DNA of 64,000 nt from Streptococcus mitis (GCF_000722685.1 NZ_JPFV01000011.1:248001-312000), one strand, 5' to 3'. Positions 8,580-17,434 are shown, counted from the first letter of the stretch. Notes: generated from the sequence alone by a model not told the origin. A program made the numbers and translations.

Positions 8580-9105
8580 TGTGGTCTCTTTCCAATAATT
8601 GTCATGATGAGAAAGTCTGGTTGTGGAACTGGACTTTTTTTATTGACGTAAGCCTTCACGATTTCTGCTAGAGCATGTGAATGATAGTCTAGCAAAAAAC
8701 AAGTATAAGCAGATGAATCGATATCAATCTGACCGTATTCTCTTAAAATTTTTGATACAAGCAAGCGACAGTAGCTGATAAAGTGGTCATAGAAGTTATT
8801 TTGCCCTTGAATATCAAAAAGTTGAATATAAAAGTCACGCTCCTGTTCGAAATAAAGAAATAATTCTTGTAATAGTTTTTGACCTGAAATGAAGTCCAAG
8901 TTATTGGTAATATACTCGGTTAAGTCAGTTTCAAATATCCAGTCTAGCAGTTCATATTTGTCAAGAAAGTGATTATAAAAGGTCTGTCTACGAATGCCAG
9001 CTGATTCCATGATATCTACAATAGAGATTTTGTCAAATTCTCTAGTAGCTAATAGGTCTCTAAATGCCTTGGCAATTCGTTTTTTGTAATGAGTGATGAT
9101 GCCAT
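8576..9105 (-). pseudogene. dhaS: TetR-like activator DhaS with N-terminal frameshift
   Basis: TetR-fold activator of dihydroxyacetone kinase genes. From 9010 down the frame reads MESAGIRRQTFYNHFLDKYELLDW, the recognition helix and following helix of DhaS. The expected start ATG at 9105, behind AAAGAAAGG, gives MASSLIT and then goes out of frame. Adding one A to the six-A run (plus-strand T run 9080-9085) gives MASSLITKKRIAKAFRDLL and a 176-residue protein that joins the rest perfectly. As written, no ATG opens the full frame. Either the activator is inactive here or the base was lost in sequencing. The palindromic DhaS operator upstream is intact. Confidence 0.8.
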
Positions 9106-9146
9106 AGGAAACCTTTCTTTTACTTACTTCATTTTACCAAAAAATT

Positions 9147-9164
9147 TTTTAAACTGGTTTAAAA
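9147..9164. repeat. Perfect inverted repeat in the dhaS/dhaK divergent region
   Basis: TTTTAAAC and GTTTAAAA arms separated by TG. It lies 2 bp from the DhaS operator and upstream of dhaS, and could be a second protein-binding site; no regulator is recognised. Confidence 0.4.
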
Positions 9165-9166
9165 GG

Positions 9167-9188
9167 GGACAAATAATAGAATCTGTCC
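9167..9188. promoter_or_regulatory. DhaS operator
   Basis: A 22-bp palindrome with half-sites GGACAAAT and ATCTGTCC around a 6-bp centre. It matches the lactococcal DhaS target GGACACAT-N6-ATTTGTCC at 14 of 16 fixed positions and lies about 25 bp upstream of the dhaK -10 box, as suits an activator. Confidence 0.8.
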
Positions 9189-9212
9189 CTTATCAGCCAG
9201 CGATAAAAAATA

Positions 9213-9218
9213 TATAAT
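9213..9218 (+). promoter_or_regulatory. dhaKLM -10 box
   Basis: TATAAT at 9213-9218 with no good -35 hexamer at the right distance, consistent with dependence on the DhaS activator bound just upstream. Confidence 0.65.
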
Positions 9219-9257
9219 GAAAACGAAAACACAGGTAGATGCCGAAAGGAGTTTCTC

Positions 9258-10247
9258 ATGAAAAAAATTATAAATGAACCGACACAAGTTGTTGATGAAA
9301 TGTTGCAGGGATTGTCATTCATGCATGATGACTTGGTAGAACGCTTAGATGGTTTTGATGTCATCGTCAGAAAGGCAGAAAAGACAGGAAAAGTTGGTCT
9401 CATTTCAGGTGGAGGCTCAGGACATGAACCAAGTCATGCTGGTTTTGTAGGAGATGGAATGTTGTCTGCTGCCATTTGTGGAGCAGTCTTCACTTCACCT
9501 ACTCCGGACCAAATTTTAGAAGCCATTAAGGCGGCTGATGAAGGAGCTGGAGTTTTCATGGTCATCAAGAACTATTCTGGTGACATTATGAACTTTGAAA
9601 TTGCACAAGAACTTGCTGAAATGGAAGGTATTGATGTAGCAAGTGTTGTGGTTGATGATGATATCGCTGTTGAAAATAGTCTCTATACCCAAGGTCGTCG
9701 AGGTGTTGCAGGTACTATTTTGGTCCATAAAATTTTGGGTGATGCAGCTCGTTCTGGTAAATCATTATCTGAAATGAAGGACTTGGCCGATAAACTTGTG
9801 TTAGAAATTAAAACAATTGGGCTGGCCTTGTCTGGAGCAACCGTTCCTGAGGTTGGGAAACCAGGATTTATTCTAGAAGATGATGAATTTGAATATGGAG
9901 TTGGTATTCATGGTGAGCCAGGATATAAAAAAGAGAAAATGCAACCTTCCGCACAATTGGCTTCAGAATTGGTTGAAAAACTATCTGAAGGTTTCCAACT
10001 TAAGGCTGATGAACGCTATGGCCTTCTCATTAATGGTTTAGGAAGCACTCCTCTTATGGAACAATACGTATTTGCGAATGATGTGGCTAAATTACTTCAT
10101 GAAAAAGGTGTTCAGTTGGCATTTAAGAAAATTGGAAACTATATGACTTCAATTGATATGGCTGGTTTGTCATTAACATTGATTCGATTGGCAGATGATG
10201 AGTGGTTGGATGCTTTAAATGCACCTGTTACTACACCAGCTTGGTAA
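9258..10247 (+). CDS. dhaK: PEP-dependent dihydroxyacetone kinase, substrate-binding subunit DhaK
   Basis: The subunit that binds dihydroxyacetone covalently through a histidine before DhaL-ADP-P phosphorylates it. At 329 residues it has the key groups H56 (GGGSGHEPSH), D109 (NYSGDIMNF) and H218 (GVGIHGEPGY), at the same positions as in the E. coli enzyme. It is the first gene of dhaK-dhaL-dhaM, with a strong GAAAGGAG ribosome site. The downstream subunits are adjacent. Regulation is probably by DhaS-DhaQ through the operator at 9167-9188. Confidence 0.96.
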   Translation: MKKIINEPTQVVDEMLQGLSFMHDDLVERLDGFDVIVRKAEKTGKVGLISGGGSGHEPSHAGFVGDGMLSAAICGAVFTSPTPDQILEAIKAADEGAGVFMVIKNYSGDIMNFEIAQELAEMEGIDVASVVVDDDIAVENSLYTQGRRGVAGTILVHKILGDAARSGKSLSEMKDLADKLVLEIKTIGLALSGATVPEVGKPGFILEDDEFEYGVGIHGEPGYKKEKMQPSAQLASELVEKLSEGFQLKADERYGLLINGLGSTPLMEQYVFANDVAKLLHEKGVQLAFKKIGNYMTSIDMAGLSLTLIRLADDEWLDALNAPVTTPAW

Positions 10248-10268
10248 AACTCAAGGAGGAAATGTCGC

Positions 10269-10844
10269 ATGAATGCTGAACAAGCTCTTGAATGGATGAA
10301 ACTTTTTAATGAAAAGATTCAAGAACAGAAAGATTACCTTAGTGAGCTAGACACTCTTATAGGAGATGGTGACCACGGTGGAAATATGGCGCGTGGCATG
10401 GCTGCAGTTATGGAAAACTTAGAAGGCAAGCAATTTGAGACCAGCAGTGATGTTTTTAAACTTGTCTCAATGCAACTACTGAGTAAGGTAGGTGGTGCTT
10501 CTGGTCCCTTGTATGGCTCTGCTTTTATGGGCATGGCCAAGGCTGATTCAAATTCTAAATTAGAAGAAATCCTACAAAGTGGTTTGGATATGATTGTCAA
10601 ACGCGGGAAAGCAGAAGTTGGAGAAAAGACAATGGTTGATGTTTGGACTCCTGTTATTGCTACCTTGTCTGATGGCCAGTTGACTAAAGAGGTTATTGAT
10701 CAGGTAGTGAATGCTACCAAAGATTTACTTGCAACTAAAGGAAGAGCATCTTATGTAGGAGAACGTTCTCTTGGACATATTGACCCTGGATCATTTTCAT
10801 CAGGATTACTCTTTACTGCTCTTTTAGAAACCGGGGTGGTTTAA
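10269..10844 (+). CDS. dhaL: Dihydroxyacetone kinase ADP-binding subunit DhaL
   Basis: A 191-residue helical-barrel subunit that holds ADP as a permanent cofactor, receives phosphate from DhaM and transfers it to dihydroxyacetone on DhaK. The magnesium-binding acidic cluster is clear (D28, D33, D35 in DTLIGDGDHGG), as are the GGASGPLYG and DVWTPV motifs. An AAGGAGG ribosome site lies in the 21-bp gap after dhaK. Its stop codon overlaps the start of dhaM, so the two are translationally coupled. Confidence 0.96.
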   Translation: MNAEQALEWMKLFNEKIQEQKDYLSELDTLIGDGDHGGNMARGMAAVMENLEGKQFETSSDVFKLVSMQLLSKVGGASGPLYGSAFMGMAKADSNSKLEEILQSGLDMIVKRGKAEVGEKTMVDVWTPVIATLSDGQLTKEVIDQVVNATKDLLATKGRASYVGERSLGHIDPGSFSSGLLFTALLETGVV

Positions 10845-11218
10845 TGGGAAGTATTGGTCTTGTTATCGTTTCACATTCCAAACACATTGCACAAGGTCTT
10901 GTTGATCTGATTAGTGAAGTAGCTAAAGATGTTCCGATTACTTATGTAGGAGGAACCGAAGATGGAGGAATTGGAACTAGTTTTGATCAAGTAGATAGGG
11001 TTGTTTCTGAAAATCCAGCAGATACTTTACTTGCCTTTTTTGACCTAGGTTCTGCTAAAATGAACTTAGAAATGGTGGCTGATTTCAGTGATAAGAGTAT
11101 CATCATTAACAGGGTTCCAATTGTAGAAGGCGCCTATACTGCAGCTGCTCTTCTTCAGGCTGGGGCAGAACTGCCGGTTATTCAAATACAGTTGGCGGAG
11201 CTTGAAATCAATAAATAA
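10844..11218 (+). CDS. dhaM: Dihydroxyacetone kinase phosphotransfer subunit DhaM (EIIA-Dha)
   Basis: A single EIIA-mannose-like domain of 124 residues. H11 in IVSHSKHIAQG should accept phosphate from HPr-His-P and pass it to DhaL-bound ADP. It is the short single-domain form seen in lactic acid bacteria, not the fused EIIA-HPr-EI form of E. coli, so it depends on the general HPr and enzyme I encoded at 4.3-6.3 kb. It ends the operon. In lactococci a glycerol facilitator gene often follows; none is present here. Confidence 0.95.
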   Translation: MGSIGLVIVSHSKHIAQGLVDLISEVAKDVPITYVGGTEDGGIGTSFDQVDRVVSENPADTLLAFFDLGSAKMNLEMVADFSDKSIIINRVPIVEGAYTAAALLQAGAELPVIQIQLAELEINK

Positions 11219-11746
11219 GGAATTTTACTATAACTCTTTTTATATGTGGGTTATTGATTATCTCAACTATCAAATTTTAAGTAGATTATTACAAAATCAG
11301 AAAGGGATTGCTTGCGCAGTTCCTTTTTGATTTAACAGGAGTAAAGCCATAGAGATTCTAAATTGTGAACCATTCAAAACTAATTGTAATGGGATCATTC
11401 TAGCTTTAGAATCCTGCAAAAATTTAGATTTAAAGCAATCAATGGTTTAGAAGAGTGCTAAAATATTTAGTCTATAGGAATTCTAGTCCTAGAATTACAG
11501 GGATATTTATGAAGTTGAGTTATTCGATAGTTAGAATTGTTCTATTCTGAAAGATTTGGGCTGTCAATTGTATAGAAAGTGTTTGAATTTTTTTAAGTGA
11601 TTAAATTAATTAATTGTGTGAGGTGTTTTATGTTATAATATTCTTAATGAATTTTTAGAAAGGAAAATCTCAAATTGTCCTACAAATTTCTACTTTTCGA
11701 AATGATACAATAAAGGAAATCAAATAATTATAGAGAGTGTATTAAA
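11219..11746. other. 528-bp non-coding gap after dhaM
   Basis: No convincing gene is seen on either strand. It contains a weak hairpin with TTCCTTTTT near 11300-11330 (possible dhaM terminator), several ATTCTA/TAGAAT hairpins (one at about 11470-11492), an extended -10 TGTTATAAT ending at 11639, a second TGATACAAT at 11703-11711, and a 46-bp copy of the start region of the HAD gene found at 14.25 kb. Confidence 0.6.
11655..11700 (+). repeat. Direct repeat, copy 1: remnant of HAD gene 5' end
   Basis: 46 bp identical at 43 positions to 14252-14297, which carries the ribosome site, TTG start and first eight codons of the HAD gene. The copies flank the two-gene module at 11747-14140. Confidence 0.85.
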
Positions 11747-13036
11747 ATGGAAAAAATTCTATCTTTAGGTCTGACAGGTAAGAAATTACTTGCTCAGGGG
11801 TTCTTGTTTGTTCTGCTAGGTCTCATCTTGATGGTCACGGGGACTTGGTTGCCAGTAAAGGTTATTCGACTGGTTCTGTTTTTAGCTTGGATAGCAACGG
11901 TCTTAGATTTAGTATTACGTATTTTCAAAAAAAGTCAGTCAACGGACACCTTGGGAGTTGCACTGGTTAAATTGTTAGTGCTGGGATATTTGCTTGGCTC
12001 CAATCTTGCGACGGATGTGCCGATTTATATTTTGGCTCTTGTGATTGGAGTTTATCAGATTTTTCATGCTAGTATTAACCTTGTCACCTATGTTCTCTAC
12101 CGCAAAAACAAAATTCGACCTCGTTTTCGTCTCTTACTAGATGGACTCGTACTAGTTTTTCTTGGTGGGACTAGTCTTTTGTCCTCTACAGGAAATTCTG
12201 TCTTTCAACTCTTTGTATTAGGGGCTTATTTTTTCCTTTATGGTGTGTCCAATATCCGTGATGGTTTCTTGTTTGAGGAGGAAATTGGGAAAAACCATCT
12301 CAAACGTCGTGTAAGAATGAGCTTACCTATTGTCCTAGCCGCTCTCATCCCTGCAAGTACTTTAGCAAAAATCAACAAATTCATGCAGGAAAATGCTGAT
12401 GAGAGAGAGGATATCCATCTTGGAATGGTGAAGTCTGGTAAGACAGCGGAGCTTGAAATTTTTGTTCATACAGCTGAGACCTCTCTGTTTTCGGCAATTG
12501 GTCATGTGGATATCTGCTATCAAGGCCGTGTTATTTCTTATGGCAACTATGATCCGTCTTCTGAGACCTTATTTGGCATGGTAGGAGATGGTGTCTTATA
12601 TTTCTGTGATCGTGACAAGTACATTGACCTATGTAAACGTGAGAGTCAAAAAACGCTTTTTGGTTATGGGATAGATTTGACGCCTGAAATGGAAAAAGCA
12701 GTTCAGAAAAAGTTGGCTGAATTGAAACAACTGACGATTCCATGGGAGCCAAGTGCAGATAAAATCATGACAGGTGATGGTAAGGAAGACTACACCTACG
12801 CTTATAAAATCAGACATGAGACAGATGGGGAACTTTATAAATTTATCAAATCTAAGTTTAAATCCTACTTTGTCTTATCTACAAACTGTGTGCTCTTGGC
12901 TGATACCATAGTCGGTCAGGCTGGCACCGATATCCTCTCACCCAAAGGATTTATCGCTCCAGGAACTTACCAAGCCTACCTTAATCGAGAGTTTGAAAAA
13001 CCAAATAGTATAGTCGTATCTAAACATGTTTATTAA
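11747..13036 (+). CDS. Membrane protein: DUF308/HdeD-like N-terminus fused to a permuted papain-like domain
   Basis: I do not recognise a named gene. The 429-residue protein has about six hydrophobic segments in residues 15-170, arranged as in HdeD/DUF308 proteins, then a basic stretch (KNHLKRR) and a soluble C-terminal domain. That domain has GHVDICYQGRVISYG with H253 and, about 125 residues later, STNCVLLAD with C381 and a PGTYQAYL end. A His motif before a Cys motif in this style is typical of permuted papain-like (NlpC/YiiX/LRAT-type) folds, so a membrane-tethered hydrolase or acyltransferase is possible. It lies 9 bp before an AI-2E-family permease gene and both are bracketed by a duplicated 46-bp sequence. 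Function is inferred only. Confidence 0.55.
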   Translation: MEKILSLGLTGKKLLAQGFLFVLLGLILMVTGTWLPVKVIRLVLFLAWIATVLDLVLRIFKKSQSTDTLGVALVKLLVLGYLLGSNLATDVPIYILALVIGVYQIFHASINLVTYVLYRKNKIRPRFRLLLDGLVLVFLGGTSLLSSTGNSVFQLFVLGAYFFLYGVSNIRDGFLFEEEIGKNHLKRRVRMSLPIVLAALIPASTLAKINKFMQENADEREDIHLGMVKSGKTAELEIFVHTAETSLFSAIGHVDICYQGRVISYGNYDPSSETLFGMVGDGVLYFCDRDKYIDLCKRESQKTLFGYGIDLTPEMEKAVQKKLAELKQLTIPWEPSADKIMTGDGKEDYTYAYKIRHETDGELYKFIKSKFKSYFVLSTNCVLLADTIVGQAGTDILSPKGFIAPGTYQAYLNREFEKPNSIVVSKHVY

Positions 13037-13045
13037 GGAGAATTT

Positions 13046-14140
13046 ATGAACTTAGTAAAAAAATACACCCCGTTAATACTTTTTATAGGGCTGGTTGCTC
13101 TTGTAATTCTGAATGCATCGAGCTTTATATCAGGAGCAATCTCTCTCTTTGATGTAATATCAACCTTGATTTATGGTGCTGTTATTGCTTTTGTGCTTAA
13201 TGTTCCTATGAAAAAAATTGAACAGTACTTAGTTAAATTGAAGGTAAAGGCAGAGTTGCGTCGTCCGATTGCCATGGTACTTGTTTTCCTAGCTCTTATC
13301 TTAATCGTGATTGCTCTTTTGGTTTTGGTGCTGCCAACCCTAGCCCAGACTATTAGTCAGCTGGGAACAGTCCTTTCAACAGTCCTTACTCAACTTGGGA
13401 AATTGCTAGGCAGCTCGGAATTTGTAACCAAAGACATGTTGTCAACTATCGTATCAGGCATACAGGGACAATCTAGTTCTATTAGCCAAGCTTTGATAGG
13501 TTTTTTATCAGGTCTGACTAGTAATATCGGCAATATTTTTTCAAGTTTGATGAATGCCTTTTTGATTATAGTCTTCACCTTTTCATTTTTATCCAGTAAG
13601 GAACATTTGGCAGCGATGACGAGTCGACTTCTAAAAGTTTTTCTTCCAGAGAAGGTGGTGATAAAGTTGACTTACATTGGACAAGTAGCACTAGAGACTT
13701 ATGACCAATTTTTGATGAGTCAGCTGATTGAAGCAGTTATCATAGGAGTTATGATAGCGGTTGGTTACAGCGTGTTTGGGATACCCTATGGAGTAATGAC
13801 AGGTATCTTTGCAGGAGTGCTATCGTTCATTCCTTATGTAGGGCCTATGATTGCTTGTGTTGTGGGAGCGATTTTTATCTTCACAGTGAGTCCTACTCAA
13901 GCCTTACTTTCTCTTCTTCTATATCAAGTTATACAGCTGATTGAAGGAAACCTTATTTATCCTAGAGTTGTAGGTCAGTCTATTGGTTTGCCAGCTATTT
14001 TCACGCTTGCGGCTGCTAGTATTGGAGGCAATCTCTTTGGCTTACTTGGGATGATATTCTTTACACCGATATTTGCTGTTATCTATCGATTGGTTAAGGA
14101 ATTTGTCGTTGCAAAGGAAAATCAGCTAGATAAAAAATAA
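13046..14140 (+). CDS. AI-2E family transporter (PerM/YdbI-like permease)
   Basis: A 364-residue integral membrane protein with about eight membrane segments in the AI-2E/UPF0118 pattern: two N-terminal segments, a segment with a long amphipathic middle region, and a C-terminal block with GIPYGVMTGIFAGVLSFIPYVGPMIA and the IEGNLIYPRVVGQSIGLP motif. Family members include the E. coli autoinducer-2 exporter and sodium/proton antiporters, so the substrate is uncertain. An AAGGAGAA site lies in the short gap after the preceding gene, so the two are very likely one operon. Confidence 0.85.
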   Translation: MNLVKKYTPLILFIGLVALVILNASSFISGAISLFDVISTLIYGAVIAFVLNVPMKKIEQYLVKLKVKAELRRPIAMVLVFLALILIVIALLVLVLPTLAQTISQLGTVLSTVLTQLGKLLGSSEFVTKDMLSTIVSGIQGQSSSISQALIGFLSGLTSNIGNIFSSLMNAFLIIVFTFSFLSSKEHLAAMTSRLLKVFLPEKVVIKLTYIGQVALETYDQFLMSQLIEAVIIGVMIAVGYSVFGIPYGVMTGIFAGVLSFIPYVGPMIACVVGAIFIFTVSPTQALLSLLLYQVIQLIEGNLIYPRVVGQSIGLPAIFTLAAASIGGNLFGLLGMIFFTPIFAVIYRLVKEFVVAKENQLDKK

Positions 14141-14251
14141 ATTTAATGAGACTTGTTAAATAAATTATCTGTGTGAAAGAAGAAAATAAAATAATTACTT
14201 GGACTTTGTCTCTTTTCCTGTTTTGAAGGTTCATGAGACTATTTTATCTCC

Positions 14252-14297
14252 TTAGAAAGGAAAACACCAAATTGTCCTACAAATTTCTACTTTTCGA
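14252..14297 (+). repeat. Direct repeat, copy 2: functional HAD gene start
   Basis: Partner of 11655-11700 (43 of 46 identical; mismatches only in a 3-nt patch between ribosome site and start). Here the sequence continues into the intact HAD gene. Confidence 0.85.
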
Positions 14298-14964
14298 CCT
14301 TGACCACACTCTTCTTGATTTTGATGCTGCTGAGGATGTGGCTTTAACGCAACTCCTAAAAGAAGAAGGGGTTACAGATATTCAGGCCTATAAAGACTAT
14401 TACGTTCCCATGAACAAGGCTCTCTGGAAGGACTTGGAACAAAAGAAAATCAGTAAACAAGAGCTGGTTAACACGCGCTTTTCTCGTTTATTTGCTCGCT
14501 TTGGACAGGAAAAAGACGGTAGTTTTTTAGCCCAGCGTTACCAATTTTACCTTGCCCAACAGGGACAAACTTTTTCAGGTGTTCACGAACTCTTGGACAG
14601 CCTCATCGATCGTGATTATGACTTGTATGCTGCGACAAATGGCATTACTGACATTCAGACAGGTCGTTTGGCTCAGTCTGGTCTAGCACCTTATTTCAAT
14701 CAAGTCTTTATCTCTGAACAATTGCAAACACAAAAACCTGATGCTCTCTTTTATGAAAAGATTGGCCAGCAAATTGCTGGATTTAGTAAAGAAAAGACGC
14801 TGATGATTGGAGATTCCCTAACCGCCGACATTCAAGGCGGCAATAATGCTGGGATTGACACGATCTGGTACAATCCTCATCACCTCGAAAATCACACACA
14901 AGCCCAGCCGACTTACGAAGTCCATTCTTACAAAGACTTGCTGGATTGCTTAGATAAACTGTAA
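14272..14964 (+). CDS. HAD-superfamily phosphatase, YjjG-like (5'-nucleotidase type)
   Basis: A 230-residue HAD hydrolase with nucleophile D9 and D11 in LLFDLDHTLLDFD, an alpha-helical cap, the motif II threonine in AATNGI, the motif III lysine in QKPDALFY and motif IV GDSLTADIQGG. This set matches YjjG, which dephosphorylates non-canonical and pyrimidine nucleoside monophosphates. I start it at TTG (14272) behind AGAAAGGA rather than an ATG at 14233, since similarity begins there. The neighbouring ung and mutX also guard nucleotide and DNA quality. It ends at a strong terminator hairpin. Confidence 0.85.
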   Translation: MSYKFLLFDLDHTLLDFDAAEDVALTQLLKEEGVTDIQAYKDYYVPMNKALWKDLEQKKISKQELVNTRFSRLFARFGQEKDGSFLAQRYQFYLAQQGQTFSGVHELLDSLIDRDYDLYAATNGITDIQTGRLAQSGLAPYFNQVFISEQLQTQKPDALFYEKIGQQIAGFSKEKTLMIGDSLTADIQGGNNAGIDTIWYNPHHLENHTQAQPTYEVHSYKDLLDCLDKL

Positions 14965-14989
14965 AAAGTGGTTTCCATAGCCACTTTTT
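14963..14989. terminator. Bidirectional terminator between the HAD gene and ung
   Basis: Stem AAAAAGTGG (14963-14971) and CCACTTTTT (14981-14989). The HAD stop codon touches it and the ung promoter starts at its end. Confidence 0.85.
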
Positions 14990-14997
14990 GCTATAAT
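14989..14997 (+). promoter_or_regulatory. ung extended -10 promoter
   Basis: TGCTATAAT, an extended -10 element directly after the terminator T run, 28 bp before the ung ATG. No good -35 is seen. Confidence 0.65.
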
Positions 14998-15025
14998 AGA
15001 GGCAGTAAAAACGAAGGAGTCGGCT

Positions 15026-15679
15026 ATGGAACACTCGTCTTGGCATGCTTTGATTAAGGAGCAATTACCTGAGGGTTATTTCGGGAAAATCAATCAGTTT
15101 ATGAATCAGGTCTATGCTCAGGGGACTGTTTATCCGCCCAAGGAAAAGGTTTTTCAGGCTCTCTTGACAACACCGCTTGAAGACGTTAAGGTGGTGATTC
15201 TAGGGCAAGACCCCTATCACGGGCCAGGTCAAGCGCAGGGATTGAGTTTTTCTGTACCTGATTCTATTCCAGCTCCACCATCCCTGCAAAATATCTTGAA
15301 AGAATTAGCAGATGATATTGGCGTTAAGAAATCTCATGATTTGACGTCTTGGGCTGAGCAAGGAGTCTTGCTTCTTAATGCTTGTTTGACGGTTCCTGCT
15401 GGGCAGGCCAATGGTCATGCTGGTCAAATATGGGAACCTTTTACTGATGCTGTGATTCAGGTGGTCAATCATCTAGATAGACCAGTCGTTTTTGTACTCT
15501 GGGGAGCTTATGCACGCAAGAAGAAGGCCTTGGTTACCAATCCTCATCACTTGGTTATCGAATCAGCCCATCCCAGTCCTTTGTCAGTTTATAGAGGATT
15601 TTGGAGTTCCAAGCCTTTTTCCAAGGCCAATGCATTTTTAAAAGAGACTGGACAAGAGCCAATAGATTGGCTTAGATAA
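15026..15679 (+). CDS. ung: Uracil-DNA glycosylase
   Basis: Family 1 uracil-DNA glycosylase of 217 residues, which removes uracil from DNA to start base-excision repair. The water-activating loop [18 protein letters not shown] carries D62, the uracil-binding N is in LLNACLTV, and the DNA-intercalation loop [13 protein letters not shown] carries the catalytic histidine. A GAAGGAG ribosome site precedes the ATG. mutX follows 9 bp later and pyrC after that, so the three appear to form one transcription unit from the extended -10 promoter. Confidence 0.97.
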   Translation: MEHSSWHALIKEQLPEGYFGKINQFMNQVYAQGTVYPPKEKVFQALLTTPLEDVKVVILGQDPYHGPGQAQGLSFSVPDSIPAPPSLQNILKELADDIGVKKSHDLTSWAEQGVLLLNACLTVPAGQANGHAGQIWEPFTDAVIQVVNHLDRPVVFVLWGAYARKKKALVTNPHHLVIESAHPSPLSVYRGFWSSKPFSKANAFLKETGQEPIDWLR

Positions 15680-15688
15680 GGAGAAAAT

Positions 15689-16153
15689 ATGCCTCAGTTA
15701 GCGACGATTTGCTACATTGATAACGGGAAAGAACTGCTCATGCTCCACCGTAATAAGAAACCCAATGATGTCCATGAAGGCAAATGGATTGGCGTGGGTG
15801 GTAAGCTAGAGAGAGGTGAGACTCCTCAGGAATGCGCGGCGCGTGAAATCCTTGAGGAAACAGGGCTGAAAGCCAAGCCAGTTCTAAAAGGTGTCATCAC
15901 TTTTCCTGAATTTACGCCAGATTTAGACTGGTACACCTATGTTTTTAAAGTGACGGAGTTCGAGGGGGACTTGATTGACTGCAACGAGGGAACGCTAGAA
16001 TGGGTTCCCTATGATGAGGTTTTGAGCAAGCCGACTTGGGAAGGTGACCATACCTTTGTTGGGTGGCTTTTAGAGGATAAACCTTTCTTTTCAGCCAAGT
16101 TTGTTTATAATGGGGATAAATTGTTGGATACCCAAGTTGATTTCTATGAATAA
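15689..16153 (+). CDS. mutX: Nudix hydrolase, MutX (8-oxo-dGTP diphosphatase)
   Basis: A 154-residue Nudix protein. The Nudix box spans residues 38-60, with G38, E44, R52-E53 and E56-E57 at the expected spacing for metal and pyrophosphate binding. MutX of pneumococcus hydrolyses 8-oxo-dGTP and prevents A:T to C:G transversions, and its gene sits between ung and pyrC as here. An AAGGAG site lies in the 9-bp gap after ung. The substrate rests on family and synteny rather than on a residue I can point to. Confidence 0.9.
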   Translation: MPQLATICYIDNGKELLMLHRNKKPNDVHEGKWIGVGGKLERGETPQECAAREILEETGLKAKPVLKGVITFPEFTPDLDWYTYVFKVTEFEGDLIDCNEGTLEWVPYDEVLSKPTWEGDHTFVGWLLEDKPFFSAKFVYNGDKLLDTQVDFYE

Positions 16154-16165
16154 AGGAGAAAGCAG

Positions 16166-17434
16166 ATGCTACTAATCAAAAATGGTCGTGTTATGGATCC
16201 CAAGTCTGGTTTGGATCAAGTGTGTGATGTCTTGGTTCAAGATGGGAAAATTATCAAAATTGCGCCTGAGATCACGGAAGAAGGAGCAGAACTGATTGAT
16301 GCTAGTGGTCTAGTAGTTGCTCCTGGCTTAGTTGACATTCACGTTCATTTCCGTGAACCTGGTCAAACTCATAAAGAAGACATTCATACTGGTGCCCTAG
16401 CAGCCGCTGCAGGCGGTTTTACAACTGTTGTCATGATGGCTAATACTAGTCCAACCATTTCAGACGTGGAGACTTTGCAAGAAGTTCTCCAGTCAGCTGC
16501 CAAAGAGAAGATTAATGTTAAGACGGTTGCGACCATTACTAAGAATTTTAATGGCCAAGATTTGACTGACTTTAAAGCACTCTTAGAAGCAGGTGCGGTT
16601 GGTTTCTCAGATGACGGTATTCCGCTTGAAAGTAGTAAAGTTGTCAAGGAAGCTATGGAGGAAGCTAAAAAGCTTAATACCTTTATTAGTCTCCATGAGG
16701 AAGATCCAGGATTGAACGGTGTTCTTGGCTTTAACGAAAATATTGCTAAAGAACATTTCCATATCTGCGGTGCGACTGGGGTAGCTGAGTATGCTATGAT
16801 GGCGCGTGATGTCATGATTGCCTATGCAACTAAGGCTCATGTTCACATTCAGCATTTGTCTAAGGAAGAAAGTGTTAAAGTAGTTGAGTTTGCTCAGGGG
16901 CTGGGTGCGCAAGTCACAGCAGAAGTAGCGCCACAGCATTTCTCTAAAACAGAAGCACTCCTTTTGACACAAGGTAGCAATGCTAAGATGAATCCGCCAC
17001 TTCGTTTGGAATCAGACCGTCGTGCCGTGATTGAAGGTCTCAAGTCGGGTGTCATCACAGTTATTGCGACAGACCACGCGCCTCACCATGCGGATGAAAA
17101 AAATGTTGAGGATATTACCAAGGCACCATCTGGTATGACTGGCTTAGAAACATCCCTATCTCTTGGTTTGACTTATTTGGTGGAAGCTGGAGAGTTAAGC
17201 TTGATGGAATTACTAGAAAAGATGACCTACAACCCAGCCAAGCTTTACAACTTTGAAGCAGGTTACTTGGCTGAGAATGGTCCAGCGGACATCACTATTT
17301 TTGATGCTAAGGCTGACCGCCTTGTGGACTCCCATTTTGCTTCCAAAGCAGCTAATTCACCATTCATCGGTGAAACCTTGAAAGGGCAGGTTAAATATAC
17401 CATCTGTAAGGGACAAATTGTCTATCAAAACTAG
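16166..17434 (+). CDS. pyrC: Dihydroorotase
   Basis: Type I dihydroorotase of 422 residues, catalysing the third step of pyrimidine synthesis. The metal-binding [10 protein letters not shown] motif carries H59, H61 and R63, further zinc histidines lie in LHEED and HIQHLS, and the catalytic aspartate lies in [12 protein letters not shown]. The length fits the class. It follows mutX by 12 bp with an AAAGGAGA ribosome site. No other pyr gene is nearby, so it is a detached pyrimidine gene within a DNA/nucleotide maintenance cluster. Confidence 0.97.
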   Translation: MLLIKNGRVMDPKSGLDQVCDVLVQDGKIIKIAPEITEEGAELIDASGLVVAPGLVDIHVHFREPGQTHKEDIHTGALAAAAGGFTTVVMMANTSPTISDVETLQEVLQSAAKEKINVKTVATITKNFNGQDLTDFKALLEAGAVGFSDDGIPLESSKVVKEAMEEAKKLNTFISLHEEDPGLNGVLGFNENIAKEHFHICGATGVAEYAMMARDVMIAYATKAHVHIQHLSKEESVKVVEFAQGLGAQVTAEVAPQHFSKTEALLLTQGSNAKMNPPLRLESDRRAVIEGLKSGVITVIATDHAPHHADEKNVEDITKAPSGMTGLETSLSLGLTYLVEAGELSLMELLEKMTYNPAKLYNFEAGYLAENGPADITIFDAKADRLVDSHFASKAANSPFIGETLKGQVKYTICKGQIVYQN

